Assembly (NCBI GenBank): GCA_002717625.1 | Contig: PBEF01000023.1 | Coordinates: 106,103-159,009 of the forward strand | Direction of reading: 5' to 3' | DNA: 52,907 nucleotides | Origin: Fidelibacterota bacterium | Lineage (GTDB): Bacteria > Fidelibacterota > Marinisomatia > SCGC-AAA003-L08 > D37C17 | Shown: piece by piece, positions 34,579 through 42,503 of the stretch | Position numbering within the stretch: position 1 is the stretch's first letter | Layout of the letters: each line of letters begins with the position of its first letter | Program-made: the position numbers and the translations under genes | Notes under the pieces: generated by a model | Seen by the model: the letters and a program-made list of their open reading frames with translations, nothing else | Databases searched by the model: none | Told to the model about the DNA's origin: nothing

Positions 34579-34851
34579 ATGAAGAATTTAGAGATTTATA
34601 ATATAATCATCAGCAATCCAATTTATTTATCTATTGCTGTAATTTTATCTCTTTTACTCATATACAGCGCTTTAAAAAAATTTATTAAATTAATTATCGT
34701 AGTATTTTTTTGTATTGTCCTTTATTTAGGATATCTGTATTTATCGGGTGATGCAAGTACAGTGGAGGATATTAATAAGATTAAAGAATCAGTAAAGGAT
34801 AGTAAAGGTTATTTAGAAGAACAAATTAAAAATAATTTCAATGATAAATAG
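34579..34851 (+). CDS. Small membrane protein with coiled tail, unknown
   Basis: From ATG the product has 90 residues with two hydrophobic stretches (about 14-29 and 36-51) and then a charged helical tail. The ATG is preferred over GTG at 34567 because AGGTGA sits eight bases ahead of it. No family is recognised. A CRP-type palindrome lies upstream, so it may be regulated by a carbon, oxygen or nitrogen signal. It ends 12 bases before the convergent tRNA-Leu gene. Confidence 0.65.
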   Translation: MKNLEIYNIIISNPIYLSIAVILSLLLIYSALKKFIKLIIVVFFCIVLYLGYLYLSGDASTVEDINKIKESVKDSKGYLEEQIKNNFNDK

Positions 34852-34863
34852 TGTTATTTTTTG

Positions 34864-34947
34864 TACCGAGGGTGGGAGTCGAACCCACACGTCCCAAGGG
34901 ACACTGGATTTTGAATCCAGCGCGTCTACCAATTTCACCACCTCGGC
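34864..34947 (-). tRNA. tRNA-Leu (anticodon CAA)
   Basis: On the minus strand GCCGAGG pairs with CCTCGGT as acceptor stem. CTGGA/TCCAG closes the loop TTCAAAA with anticodon CAA. The long variable arm (GTCCCTTGGGAC) and the T arm GTGGGTTCGACTCCCAC complete the class II form. CCA is not encoded. Confidence 0.96.
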
Positions 34948-35004
34948 AATCAAAATAATTTATAATATTTTTATCTCTTATAGCAACAAGTCAATAAAAT
35001 AATA

Positions 35005-36810
35005 ATGGAATATAAAACAATATCTCAAATGTTCTATCATTCAATGAAAAAATCATTAGATGAAAAAAATATTTTTTATAAAGATGGAATAAGGTGGAAA
35101 GGTCTAACTGGAAGAGATGCCATTTCTATAGTTGAAAAAATATCTTTTTCTTTATATACTCATGATATCAAATATCAAGATAAAATTGCAATATTATCTA
35201 ATACTTCTTATAAGTGGGCTTTATGTGATTATGGAATCCTTTGCATGGGAGCTGTTACTACAACTGTTTACCCTAGTTTATTACCTGAACAAATTAAATA
35301 TATTTTGAATGATTCAGAATCTAAAATTGTATTTGTAGAGGATGAAATGCAACTTGAGAAAGTGAAAACAATTTTTGATCAATGTAAAGAATTAAAAAAA
35401 ATTATTGTTATGGATAACTCTTTTGAAGGACATGATGATTATGTTGATAACTTGAATTCTTTTTTGGTCTTTGACAAAGAGATGATTAAGTCATCTGGTT
35501 TAGTTTTTGAAGATATGGTTCATAAGTCTAGGTCTGAAGACTTGGCAACATTGATTTATACATCTGGAACTACAGGTCAGCCTAAAGGTGTTATGCTGTC
35601 TAATAAGAATCTATTATCAAATATTTATGCAGTTTCTAAGATTCAGAAAGATATAAAAGATGAAATCTTTTTATCATTTTTACCCTTAAGTCATGTTCTA
35701 GAGCGTATGGCAGGTCATTTTTATCCAGTTTTTATTAATTCAAAAATATATTATGCTGAGAATATGGAAAAAGTAGGTGAGAATATGGCTGATATTTCTC
35801 CTACAGTTGTTGTTTGTGTCCCTAGGTTTTTTGAGAAAATGTATAATAAGGTAGTTAAAAGTATAGAGGGTGGTTCTTCTTTGAAGAAGAAATTGTTTTG
35901 GTGGGCAATTAACGTTGGAAAAGATTGCTTAGCTATTGAAAACTCAAGAAATAAAATTCCTTTTTTATTGAAAATCAAACATGCTATAGCTAATAAATTG
36001 ATTTATACTAAAATAAAGGCTAAAATCGGTGGTAAAATAAAATTCTTTATATCTGGAGGAGCACCTTTATCTGCTGATGTTGCAGAGTTTTTTGCAGCTT
36101 TAAATGTAATTATATTAGAAGGTTATGGATTAACTGAAACAAGTCCTGTTTTAACGTCAAATGTACCTGGGAAAATAAAATTTGGTTTTGTAGGCAGACC
36201 TTTAGAAAATGTTAGTATTAAAATTGCAAATGATGGAGAAATATTAGCTAAAGGTCCAAATGTTATGATGGGCTATTTTAAAAATCAAGAAGCTACAGAT
36301 GAAGTCATAGATCCTAATGGTTGGTTTCATACTGGCGATATAGGAGAATTAGATAAAGAAGGATACCTTAAGATCACTGATCGTAAGAAAAGCCTGATTG
36401 TAACTTCAGGTGGAAAAAATATAGCACCAGCTCCTTTAGAAAATGAACTCTTGACTTCTCGTTATATTGATCAAGTATTAGTTATAGGAGATAAACGAAA
36501 TTTTTTAAGCTGTTTAATCGTCCCCGCATTTGATAATGTGGCAGATTATCTTTTAAGTAAAGGTAAAGAAGTAGCAAGTAATGAAGCTATTATTGATTAC
36601 CCTGATGTTTTAGAACTGTTTGATAAAGAGGTGAATAAGTCTATGCAAAGTTTTTCACAATTCGAACAAATTAAAAAGTTTTCTTTATTATCAAGACCGT
36701 TTATGATTGAAAAAGGTGAATTGACACCTAAGATGTCTATTGTAAGAAAGAAAGTAGAAGAGAATTTTAAAGATAAAATTGAAGAAATGTATAAAGGTGC
36801 TAATTTATGA
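35005..36810 (+). CDS. Long-chain acyl-CoA synthetase (AMP-forming)
   Basis: This is an adenylate-forming enzyme of 601 residues that activates fatty acids with ATP and CoA. LIYTSGTTGQPKGVMLSNKN near residue 188 is the P-loop motif. FLSFLPLSHVLERMAGHFYP is typical of bacterial FACL15-like synthetases, and EGYGLTETSPVLTSN follows. GWFHTGDIGELDKEGYLKI and DRKKSLIVTSGGKNIAP carry the hinge Asp and ribose contacts. PFMIEKGELTPKMSIVRKKV holds the catalytic Lys. The stop is followed by an overlapping purM start (ATGA). Confidence 0.93.
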   Translation: MEYKTISQMFYHSMKKSLDEKNIFYKDGIRWKGLTGRDAISIVEKISFSLYTHDIKYQDKIAILSNTSYKWALCDYGILCMGAVTTTVYPSLLPEQIKYILNDSESKIVFVEDEMQLEKVKTIFDQCKELKKIIVMDNSFEGHDDYVDNLNSFLVFDKEMIKSSGLVFEDMVHKSRSEDLATLIYTSGTTGQPKGVMLSNKNLLSNIYAVSKIQKDIKDEIFLSFLPLSHVLERMAGHFYPVFINSKIYYAENMEKVGENMADISPTVVVCVPRFFEKMYNKVVKSIEGGSSLKKKLFWWAINVGKDCLAIENSRNKIPFLLKIKHAIANKLIYTKIKAKIGGKIKFFISGGAPLSADVAEFFAALNVIILEGYGLTETSPVLTSNVPGKIKFGFVGRPLENVSIKIANDGEILAKGPNVMMGYFKNQEATDEVIDPNGWFHTGDIGELDKEGYLKITDRKKSLIVTSGGKNIAPAPLENELLTSRYIDQVLVIGDKRNFLSCLIVPAFDNVADYLLSKGKEVASNEAIIDYPDVLELFDKEVNKSMQSFSQFEQIKKFSLLSRPFMIEKGELTPKMSIVRKKVEENFKDKIEEMYKGANL

Positions 36811-37805
36811 CAACATATAAAGAAGCTGGTGTCGATATTGATGCAGCAAATGAAGGGCTTAAAAGAATTAAAAAACATGTTTCTGAAACATTTAATAAAT
36901 ATACCCTATCAGATATAGGTTCTTTTGGAGGCTGTTTTAATCTTCCTATTAACAAATATAAAAATCCAGTGCTTGTTTCTAGCGTTGATGGAGTTGGAAC
37001 AAAACTTTTAATAGCTTCTCTTGCAAGTAAGCATGATACGATTGGGCAATGTCTTGTTAATCATTGTGTTAATGATATATTAGTTATTGGAGCAAAGCCC
37101 TTATTTTTTCTTGATTATTTTGCAGCAGGAAAGCTTGATAATGATATACTAGAAAATACGATTAAAGGTTTTTCTAAAGCATGCAAAGAAAATGGTTGCG
37201 TTCTTATTGGAGGAGAGACTGCTGAAATGCCTGGTTTTTATGATGATAATAAGTATGATGTTAGCGGAACTATTGTAGGTATTGCTGAGAAAAATAATAT
37301 GCTTCCAAATAGAAAAACAGAAGAAGGTAATTTGTTAGTAGGTTTATACTCAAATGGACTGCATACTAATGGTTATTCGTTGGCAAGAAAAGTACTTTTA
37401 TCTAAGTATAGAATTGGAGAACATATTGATCGTCTTGGTTGTTCTATTGATGATGAGCTTTTAAAAGTTCATAGGTCATATTTGCATGTAATGGACGATA
37501 TTTTAGATAAGCCATGGCTTAGAAGTCTTTCTCATATTACTGGTGGTGGTATAATTGAAAATACGCATAGAGTATTAGATCAAGGGCAAGATATTAATGT
37601 TGATTGGAGTTCTTGGAAGTGGCCGGAGATTTTTAAAATGATTCAAGAAGATGGAAATATTAGAAGAGAAGATATGATTCGTCCATTTAATTTAGGAATA
37701 GGTTTGATTTTGATTATAGATAAAAATCATTTACCAGATTTAGATACTCATTTAAAAAATAAGAATGAGGACTATGTCGTTCTTGGCGATGTAGTATCAA
37801 AGTGA
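36807..37805 (+). CDS. purM: Phosphoribosylformylglycinamidine cyclo-ligase
   Basis: PurM makes aminoimidazole ribonucleotide from FGAM and ATP in purine synthesis. The N-terminal YKEAGVDIDAANEGL is standard. GGCFNLP, VSSVDGVGTKLLIA, HCVNDILVIGAKPLFFLDYFA and VLIGGETAEMPGFY are the conserved core boxes. LHTNGYSLAR and ITGGGIIENTHRVL complete the fold. The length of 332 is normal. It overlaps both the acyl-CoA synthetase gene and gpsA by four bases. Confidence 0.96.
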   Translation: MTTYKEAGVDIDAANEGLKRIKKHVSETFNKYTLSDIGSFGGCFNLPINKYKNPVLVSSVDGVGTKLLIASLASKHDTIGQCLVNHCVNDILVIGAKPLFFLDYFAAGKLDNDILENTIKGFSKACKENGCVLIGGETAEMPGFYDDNKYDVSGTIVGIAEKNNMLPNRKTEEGNLLVGLYSNGLHTNGYSLARKVLLSKYRIGEHIDRLGCSIDDELLKVHRSYLHVMDDILDKPWLRSLSHITGGGIIENTHRVLDQGQDINVDWSSWKWPEIFKMIQEDGNIRREDMIRPFNLGIGLILIIDKNHLPDLDTHLKNKNEDYVVLGDVVSK

Positions 37806-38782
37806 AAATTAATTTAATTGGTGGAGGAACATGGGGAATTACTCTTGCTTATTTATTATCAAAAAAAACTAGCATTTTTGTATGGCAAAGAAGTGTAAAA
37901 AAAACCTCTTATTTTTCTAAAACAAGAGAGCATCCAAACCTTAAAAGCTTTTCTATACCAAGCAATATTTCATTTACTTCCAGTTTAGATAGTATTGACT
38001 TTAACAATTTAACTATTCTTGCTGTTCCTAGTCACGCTATATTTGATATTTTATCACAATCTGACTTAAAAAAGAATGGAAAGTTTCTTATTGCATCTAA
38101 AGGTTTCGATCCTAATTTTTCTAAGCTTATCAGTGAAATTATGGAAAATTCATTCAATGTTAATATTGATAATATTGCAGTTATATCAGGGCCTAATCAT
38201 GCAGAAGAAGTAATACATGGGATGGCATCTGCAACAGTGATTGCGAGTAGTAATACAAATTATGCAAAAGAACTCCAATCTTTATTTTCTTCTGATAATT
38301 TTAGAGCATATACATCAGATGATATTATTGGTGTACAGATTGGGGGAGCAGTTAAAAATATCATTGCAATTGCATCAGGTCTTTGTGTTGGATTAAAGTT
38401 AGGTGATAATACGCAAGCAGCCCTTGTTTCTAGAGGTATGAATGAAATTTTGAATTTAACTACTATTTATAATCTGAATACTAAAACATTGTATGGCTTA
38501 TCAGGCTTAGGTGATTTGATTGCAACATGTTACAGCCCATATAGCAGGAATAGACAGTTAGGTGTTTTAATCGGAAAAGGTTATTCCTTAAAGGATGCAA
38601 AAGATGAAGTTAAAATGATATCAGAAGGAATCAATGCATGTAAAATTTTAAAAAATATTTCAGACAAACATAATCTTGATATGCCTATATGTACGCAGGT
38701 TTATAAAATATTATTTGAAAAATCAGATCCAGGAGATTCACTTAATCATCTTATGACTAGAAATCTAAAGGACGAAAATTAA
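37802..38782 (+). CDS. gpsA: Glycerol-3-phosphate dehydrogenase [NAD(P)+]
   Basis: GpsA reduces dihydroxyacetone phosphate to glycerol 3-phosphate for membrane lipids. IGGGTWGITLAYLLSK (5-20) is the Rossmann loop, SKGFDP and ISGPNHAEEV (with the usual 'GPs.A.Ev') follow, and QIGGAVKNIIAIASGLCVGLK carries the catalytic Lys. GLSGLGDLIATCYSPYSRNR is the C-terminal family box. The start is GTG, overlapping the end of purM. The 326-residue length is typical. Confidence 0.95.
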   Translation: MKINLIGGGTWGITLAYLLSKKTSIFVWQRSVKKTSYFSKTREHPNLKSFSIPSNISFTSSLDSIDFNNLTILAVPSHAIFDILSQSDLKKNGKFLIASKGFDPNFSKLISEIMENSFNVNIDNIAVISGPNHAEEVIHGMASATVIASSNTNYAKELQSLFSSDNFRAYTSDDIIGVQIGGAVKNIIAIASGLCVGLKLGDNTQAALVSRGMNEILNLTTIYNLNTKTLYGLSGLGDLIATCYSPYSRNRQLGVLIGKGYSLKDAKDEVKMISEGINACKILKNISDKHNLDMPICTQVYKILFEKSDPGDSLNHLMTRNLKDEN

Positions 38783-38800
38783 AAAATTGGAGATATTTAA

Positions 38801-40030
38801 ATGAATACATATTTCATAGTAATTATTACAATACTTATATTTGAATATATTTTATCATTTATTGTTAGAACTTTAAATCTTAATGCTTTAGATTCAAGCC
38901 TTCCAAAGGAATTTGAAGATACGTTTGATAGCCAGAAATATTTAGAATCCCAAAATTACACCCGAACAAACTCAAGCTTTTCATATATCACATCAAGCTT
39001 TTCATTGATTGTAAGCTTAGTGTTTATTTTTGGAGGTATTTATAATATTATTGATAAATTCGTGAGATCTTTTGGACATGGAGATGTTGTAACTGGATTA
39101 TTATTTTTTGCTGTATTATTTATTATAATAGATGTATTGAATTTACCGTTTGACCTATATAGAACTTTTGTTATCGAAGAAAAATTTGGATTTAATAAAA
39201 CAACATTTAAAACATACTTTATTGATAAGTTTAAAGGCTATTTTTTAATGTTTATTCTTGGCGTCCCATTGCTATCCCTTATTCTTTACTTTTTTGGTGA
39301 ATATGGAGACAATGCATGGATTTATGCATGGGTACTACTTATTATGTTTAGTCTTGTGATGCAGCCTATGTTTAATCTTTTTATTGCTCCAATGTTTAAT
39401 AAGTTTACTCCGATTGAAGAAGGGCCCCTATTAAGTAAAATTAAAGATTATTTGAAGACAGTAAATTTCCCTGTAAAGAAATTGGAAATTATGGATGGCT
39501 CAAAAAGATCTTCTCATTCAAATGCTTATTTTAGCGGATTAGGAAACAACAAACGTATTGCGTTATTTGATACACTTGTTGAGCAAATGGATGAAGAAGA
39601 AATTGTTGCTGTGATAGCACATGAAGTTGGACATTATAAATTAAAGCATATACATATGGGAATATGTTTAAGTGCAATTCAATCAGGGATAATGTTTTTT
39701 ATATTATCTATTTTTATGATGAACTCTGAATTGTTTTCAGTTTTTAGAATGGAAAATTTATCTGTTTATGCAAGTTTAGTATTTTTTTCAATTCTATATA
39801 CTCCAATATCAATGATTATGGGTTTTATGTTTAGTTCTATATCAAGAAAAAATGAATTTGCAGCAGATAATTATTCTTATAAAACAGCAAAAATGCCTGA
39901 AAAATTAATTTCAGCCCTTAAAAAGATGTCAAAAGAGAACTTGAGTAATTTAACTCCTCACTGGTTAAATGTAATGTTGAATTATAGTCATCCTCCTGTT
40001 TTAGAGCGTATTAAAGCATTAAGGAAATAA
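38801..40030 (+). CDS. M48-family membrane metalloprotease (Ste24-like)
   Basis: The 409-residue protein has several membrane helices and the zinc-protease box VAVIAHEVGHYKLKH (HExxH) in the second half. The third zinc ligand lies in SRKNEFAADNYS. The N-terminal FDLYRTFVIEEKFGFNKTTFK region is a hallmark of the Ste24/CAAX-protease-1 branch rather than HtpX. In bacteria its role is probably membrane-protein quality control. A real CAAX substrate is not implied. It follows gpsA after 18 bases. Confidence 0.92.
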   Translation: MNTYFIVIITILIFEYILSFIVRTLNLNALDSSLPKEFEDTFDSQKYLESQNYTRTNSSFSYITSSFSLIVSLVFIFGGIYNIIDKFVRSFGHGDVVTGLLFFAVLFIIIDVLNLPFDLYRTFVIEEKFGFNKTTFKTYFIDKFKGYFLMFILGVPLLSLILYFFGEYGDNAWIYAWVLLIMFSLVMQPMFNLFIAPMFNKFTPIEEGPLLSKIKDYLKTVNFPVKKLEIMDGSKRSSHSNAYFSGLGNNKRIALFDTLVEQMDEEEIVAVIAHEVGHYKLKHIHMGICLSAIQSGIMFFILSIFMMNSELFSVFRMENLSVYASLVFFSILYTPISMIMGFMFSSISRKNEFAADNYSYKTAKMPEKLISALKKMSKENLSNLTPHWLNVMLNYSHPPVLERIKALRK

Positions 40031-40041
40031 GTAAGGATAAA

Positions 40042-40299
40042 ATGATTTGTAATGATAAAATAGAGAAGATAGCTTCAGTAATATTATGTTTAATTGGAAT
40101 CGTTTCTGTAGTAGACACCTTCCTCTTTCAATTTTTAAATATAGGAGAGAAGCAGAGTGGTTTAAGTTTTGCATATTGCGCTTCTTTTGTATTGTTGAGT
40201 ACGCAGTTCCCTGATATTTTAAAGAAAAAATATGTCATTTTCCCATTATATGTTATGATATTACAAATGTTTTATTCTTTTTCTTTGAGATTCTTTTAA
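40042..40299 (+). CDS. Small membrane protein of unknown function
   Basis: An 85-residue protein with hydrophobic helices near 10-30, 42-52 and 61-80. AAGGATAAA precedes the ATG as ribosome-binding site. No family is recognised. It ends the run that includes the Ste24-like protease; a 72-base gap with no clear promoter separates it from tRNA-Arg. Confidence 0.65.
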   Translation: MICNDKIEKIASVILCLIGIVSVVDTFLFQFLNIGEKQSGLSFAYCASFVLLSTQFPDILKKKYVIFPLYVMILQMFYSFSLRFF

Positions 40300-40371
40300 A
40301 AATTTTTAATAATTATTGTTTTAAAAAAGAGATATTCCATAATTTATGCACAACAAAATTTAAGGGAAATA

Positions 40372-40445
40372 GCCCTCGTAGCTCAATAGGATAGAGCGTT
40401 CGCCTCCTAAGCGAAAGGCTCCCAGTTCGATTCTGGGCGAGGGTA
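40372..40445 (+). tRNA. tRNA-Arg (anticodon CCT)
   Basis: Acceptor GCCCTCG/CGAGGGT, D arm GCTCAATAGGATAGAGC, anticodon stem TTCGC/GCGAA with loop CTCCTAA (anticodon CCT), and T arm CCCAGTTCGATTCTGGG. CCA is not encoded. Confidence 0.97.
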
Positions 40446-40454
40446 CATTATAAT

Positions 40455-41144
40455 ATGAAAAAGCAAGATATAAAAAAAGATTTAATCAGAGATAAGATAA
40501 TTTCTGGTATTCATTATTTATCTGATAATGCTAGCTATGTATGGGGAGCTTTAGGTATTTCATTGACTTTAATTGTAGTCGCTTCATTCGTATCTAGTGG
40601 TAAAAATAAAAAAATGCTTGAGTCAAACAATCTTCTAGGTAGTTTGCAAAATAAAATTATTCATGATACATTAAACCAGAATGATTCTGTTTTGACTTTA
40701 GAGTTTGAAGAATTATTAAGTTCTTCTTCTTTATCAAAGGAATCATACAATCAAGCGTTTGTGTACCTTGTTAATAAGTCTTTAGAATCAAATAATAAAG
40801 AAAAGATACTGCTTTTATTAGAAAATAATAACTTTAATAGTAATGATGAAATGCTTAATTCCTTTGTATCTAAGCTAAAAGCTGATATTGCTTCTGATGA
40901 AAATAAAGTATCTGATGCTATAAAGTATTACAAGGAAGCCATTAATATAGTTCCTAGCTATGATTTAATGGTTAGCTATTCTGTAAGTTTAATAGAACTG
41001 TATATAGAGGAGTCTGATTTGAATTCGGCTAATTCAGTTTTTGATAGAATGATAAAGCTGACGAAAGATGTTAAGAACTTACCTAGAACTACACAAAACA
41101 ATATCGATTTTATTGAATATAAATTAAAGCAATTAAATAAATAA
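40455..41144 (+). CDS. Membrane-anchored TPR-like protein (YfgM-type layout)
   Basis: The protein has 229 residues. The first 25 are charged (KKQDIKKDLIRDKIISGIHY), followed by one membrane helix (about 32-49) and a helical region with TPR-like spacing (KVSDAIKYYKEAINIVPSYDLMVSYSVSLIELYIEES, split here for reading). This layout fits the tetratricopeptide 'TPR_21/YfgM' proteins that sit beside the Sec machinery, though the match is loose. It begins nine bases after tRNA-Arg. Confidence 0.72.
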   Translation: MKKQDIKKDLIRDKIISGIHYLSDNASYVWGALGISLTLIVVASFVSSGKNKKMLESNNLLGSLQNKIIHDTLNQNDSVLTLEFEELLSSSSLSKESYNQAFVYLVNKSLESNNKEKILLLLENNNFNSNDEMLNSFVSKLKADIASDENKVSDAIKYYKEAINIVPSYDLMVSYSVSLIELYIEESDLNSANSVFDRMIKLTKDVKNLPRTTQNNIDFIEYKLKQLNK

Positions 41145-41200
41145 CAGTATTAAAATTTATATTTGATTGAAGAGAGAATATTTGTTAATTTAATCAGATT

Positions 41201-41230
41201 GAAAGTGGGGATTTATCCCCACTTTCTATT
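41201..41230 (+). terminator. Hairpin before nusA, probable terminator or attenuator
   Basis: GAAAGTGGGG and CCCCACTTTC form a perfect ten-base-pair stem around ATTTAT. The following T run is broken (TATTTATT). It ends the upstream TPR-like gene, but it lies only about 30 bases before the nusA start and so could also set nusA expression. Confidence 0.8.
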
Positions 41231-41257
41231 TATTCAAAAAAATTTAAGGAGATTTTA

Positions 41258-42499
41258 GTGAATAGTAAGGAAATAATTGATGCTTTTGCTTATGTAGCAA
41301 ATGAGAAAAGTATAGACAAGATGAACTTAACAGCAATTATTGAAGATATTTTTACAACTTTAATTGAAAAAAAGTACGGTGAAGAAAATGCTGAAAAATT
41401 TAGTGTTATTGTTAACATGGATAGAGGTGAAATAGAAATATTTCAAGAAAAAAATGTAGTTGAAAAAATAGAAGATCCCTTAAACGAGATTCTTCTTAAA
41501 GATGCTTTGAAGATTGATTCTACAATGACAGTAGGGGAAATTTGTATTGATATTATTGATCCCGGTGATTTTGGAAGAAGGTTGATTAATACAGCCAAAC
41601 ATCATCTTCTTAATAAAATTAAAGATGTAGAGAAGAAATCTGTTTATGATGAGTTTTATAATAAGGTTGACGAAATATATACAGGATATGTTCATCAAAT
41701 TCAAAGAAATAGAATTTTTATAAGTGATGAAAATAAAAATGAGCTTATTCTGCCTAAGGCTGGACAAATTCCAAATGATCGTTATAGGAGAGGTCAGCAG
41801 GTTAGGGGTTTGATTAAAAAAGTAGAATCTAGTATTAAAGGTTTGGAAATCATTCTATCGAGAACTGATAATAATTTTTTAAAAAGATTATTTGAGTTAG
41901 AAGTTCCTGAAATTGATGATGGTATTATAGAGATTAAAGCTATTTCAAGAGTTCCCGGTGAAAGGAGTAAAGTTGTAGTTTACTCATCTGATAGGCGTAT
42001 TGATGCTGTAGGAGCTTGTGTTGGTATGAAAGGAAATAGAATACAATCAATTGTAAGGGAATTGAATGGTGAGAAAATAGATATTATTAATTGGAATGAA
42101 AAACCTGAAATATTAATCACAAGATCTTTAGCCCCAGCTAATCCTGTAAATTTATTGATTGATGAAGAAAAACCATATGCTGTGGCAATATTTGAAGATG
42201 ATGATATTGCAATTGCTATTGGATCTAATGGTCAGAATATTAAGTTAGCTTCAGATGTAACTAATTATACCATTGATGTAATAAAGAAAAGTGAATATGA
42301 AAATAATCAAGAGATTGATATAAATGATATTGATGGTCTTACAGATAAAATGGTAAATTTATTATCTGACAATGATATTAAAACATCAAAAGATTTTCTT
42401 AGTATTGAAAGAGAAAAGCTTCTTGGATTTAAAGGTTTAGGTGAAAAAACATTGGATAAAATAACAGAAATTATAAGAGAGGCTGTTTCAAAAGAGTAG
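41258..42499 (+). CDS. nusA: Transcription termination/antitermination factor NusA
   Basis: NusA binds RNA polymerase and RNA to control pausing, termination and antitermination. The N-terminal polymerase-binding domain is 1-130. The S1 domain runs about 135-200 (YTGYVHQIQRNRIFI). Two KH domains follow, with CVGMKGNRIQSIVRELNGEKIDII and IAIGSNGQNIKLA. A single helix-hairpin-helix tail (GLTDKMVNLLSDNDIKTS) closes the 413-residue protein. The start is GTG with TAAGGAG upstream. The usual neighbour rimP is missing before it. Confidence 0.95.
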   Translation: MNSKEIIDAFAYVANEKSIDKMNLTAIIEDIFTTLIEKKYGEENAEKFSVIVNMDRGEIEIFQEKNVVEKIEDPLNEILLKDALKIDSTMTVGEICIDIIDPGDFGRRLINTAKHHLLNKIKDVEKKSVYDEFYNKVDEIYTGYVHQIQRNRIFISDENKNELILPKAGQIPNDRYRRGQQVRGLIKKVESSIKGLEIILSRTDNNFLKRLFELEVPEIDDGIIEIKAISRVPGERSKVVVYSSDRRIDAVGACVGMKGNRIQSIVRELNGEKIDIINWNEKPEILITRSLAPANPVNLLIDEEKPYAVAIFEDDDIAIAIGSNGQNIKLASDVTNYTIDVIKKSEYENNQEIDINDIDGLTDKMVNLLSDNDIKTSKDFLSIEREKLLGFKGLGEKTLDKITEIIREAVSKE

Positions 42500-42503
42500 T
42501 TTT

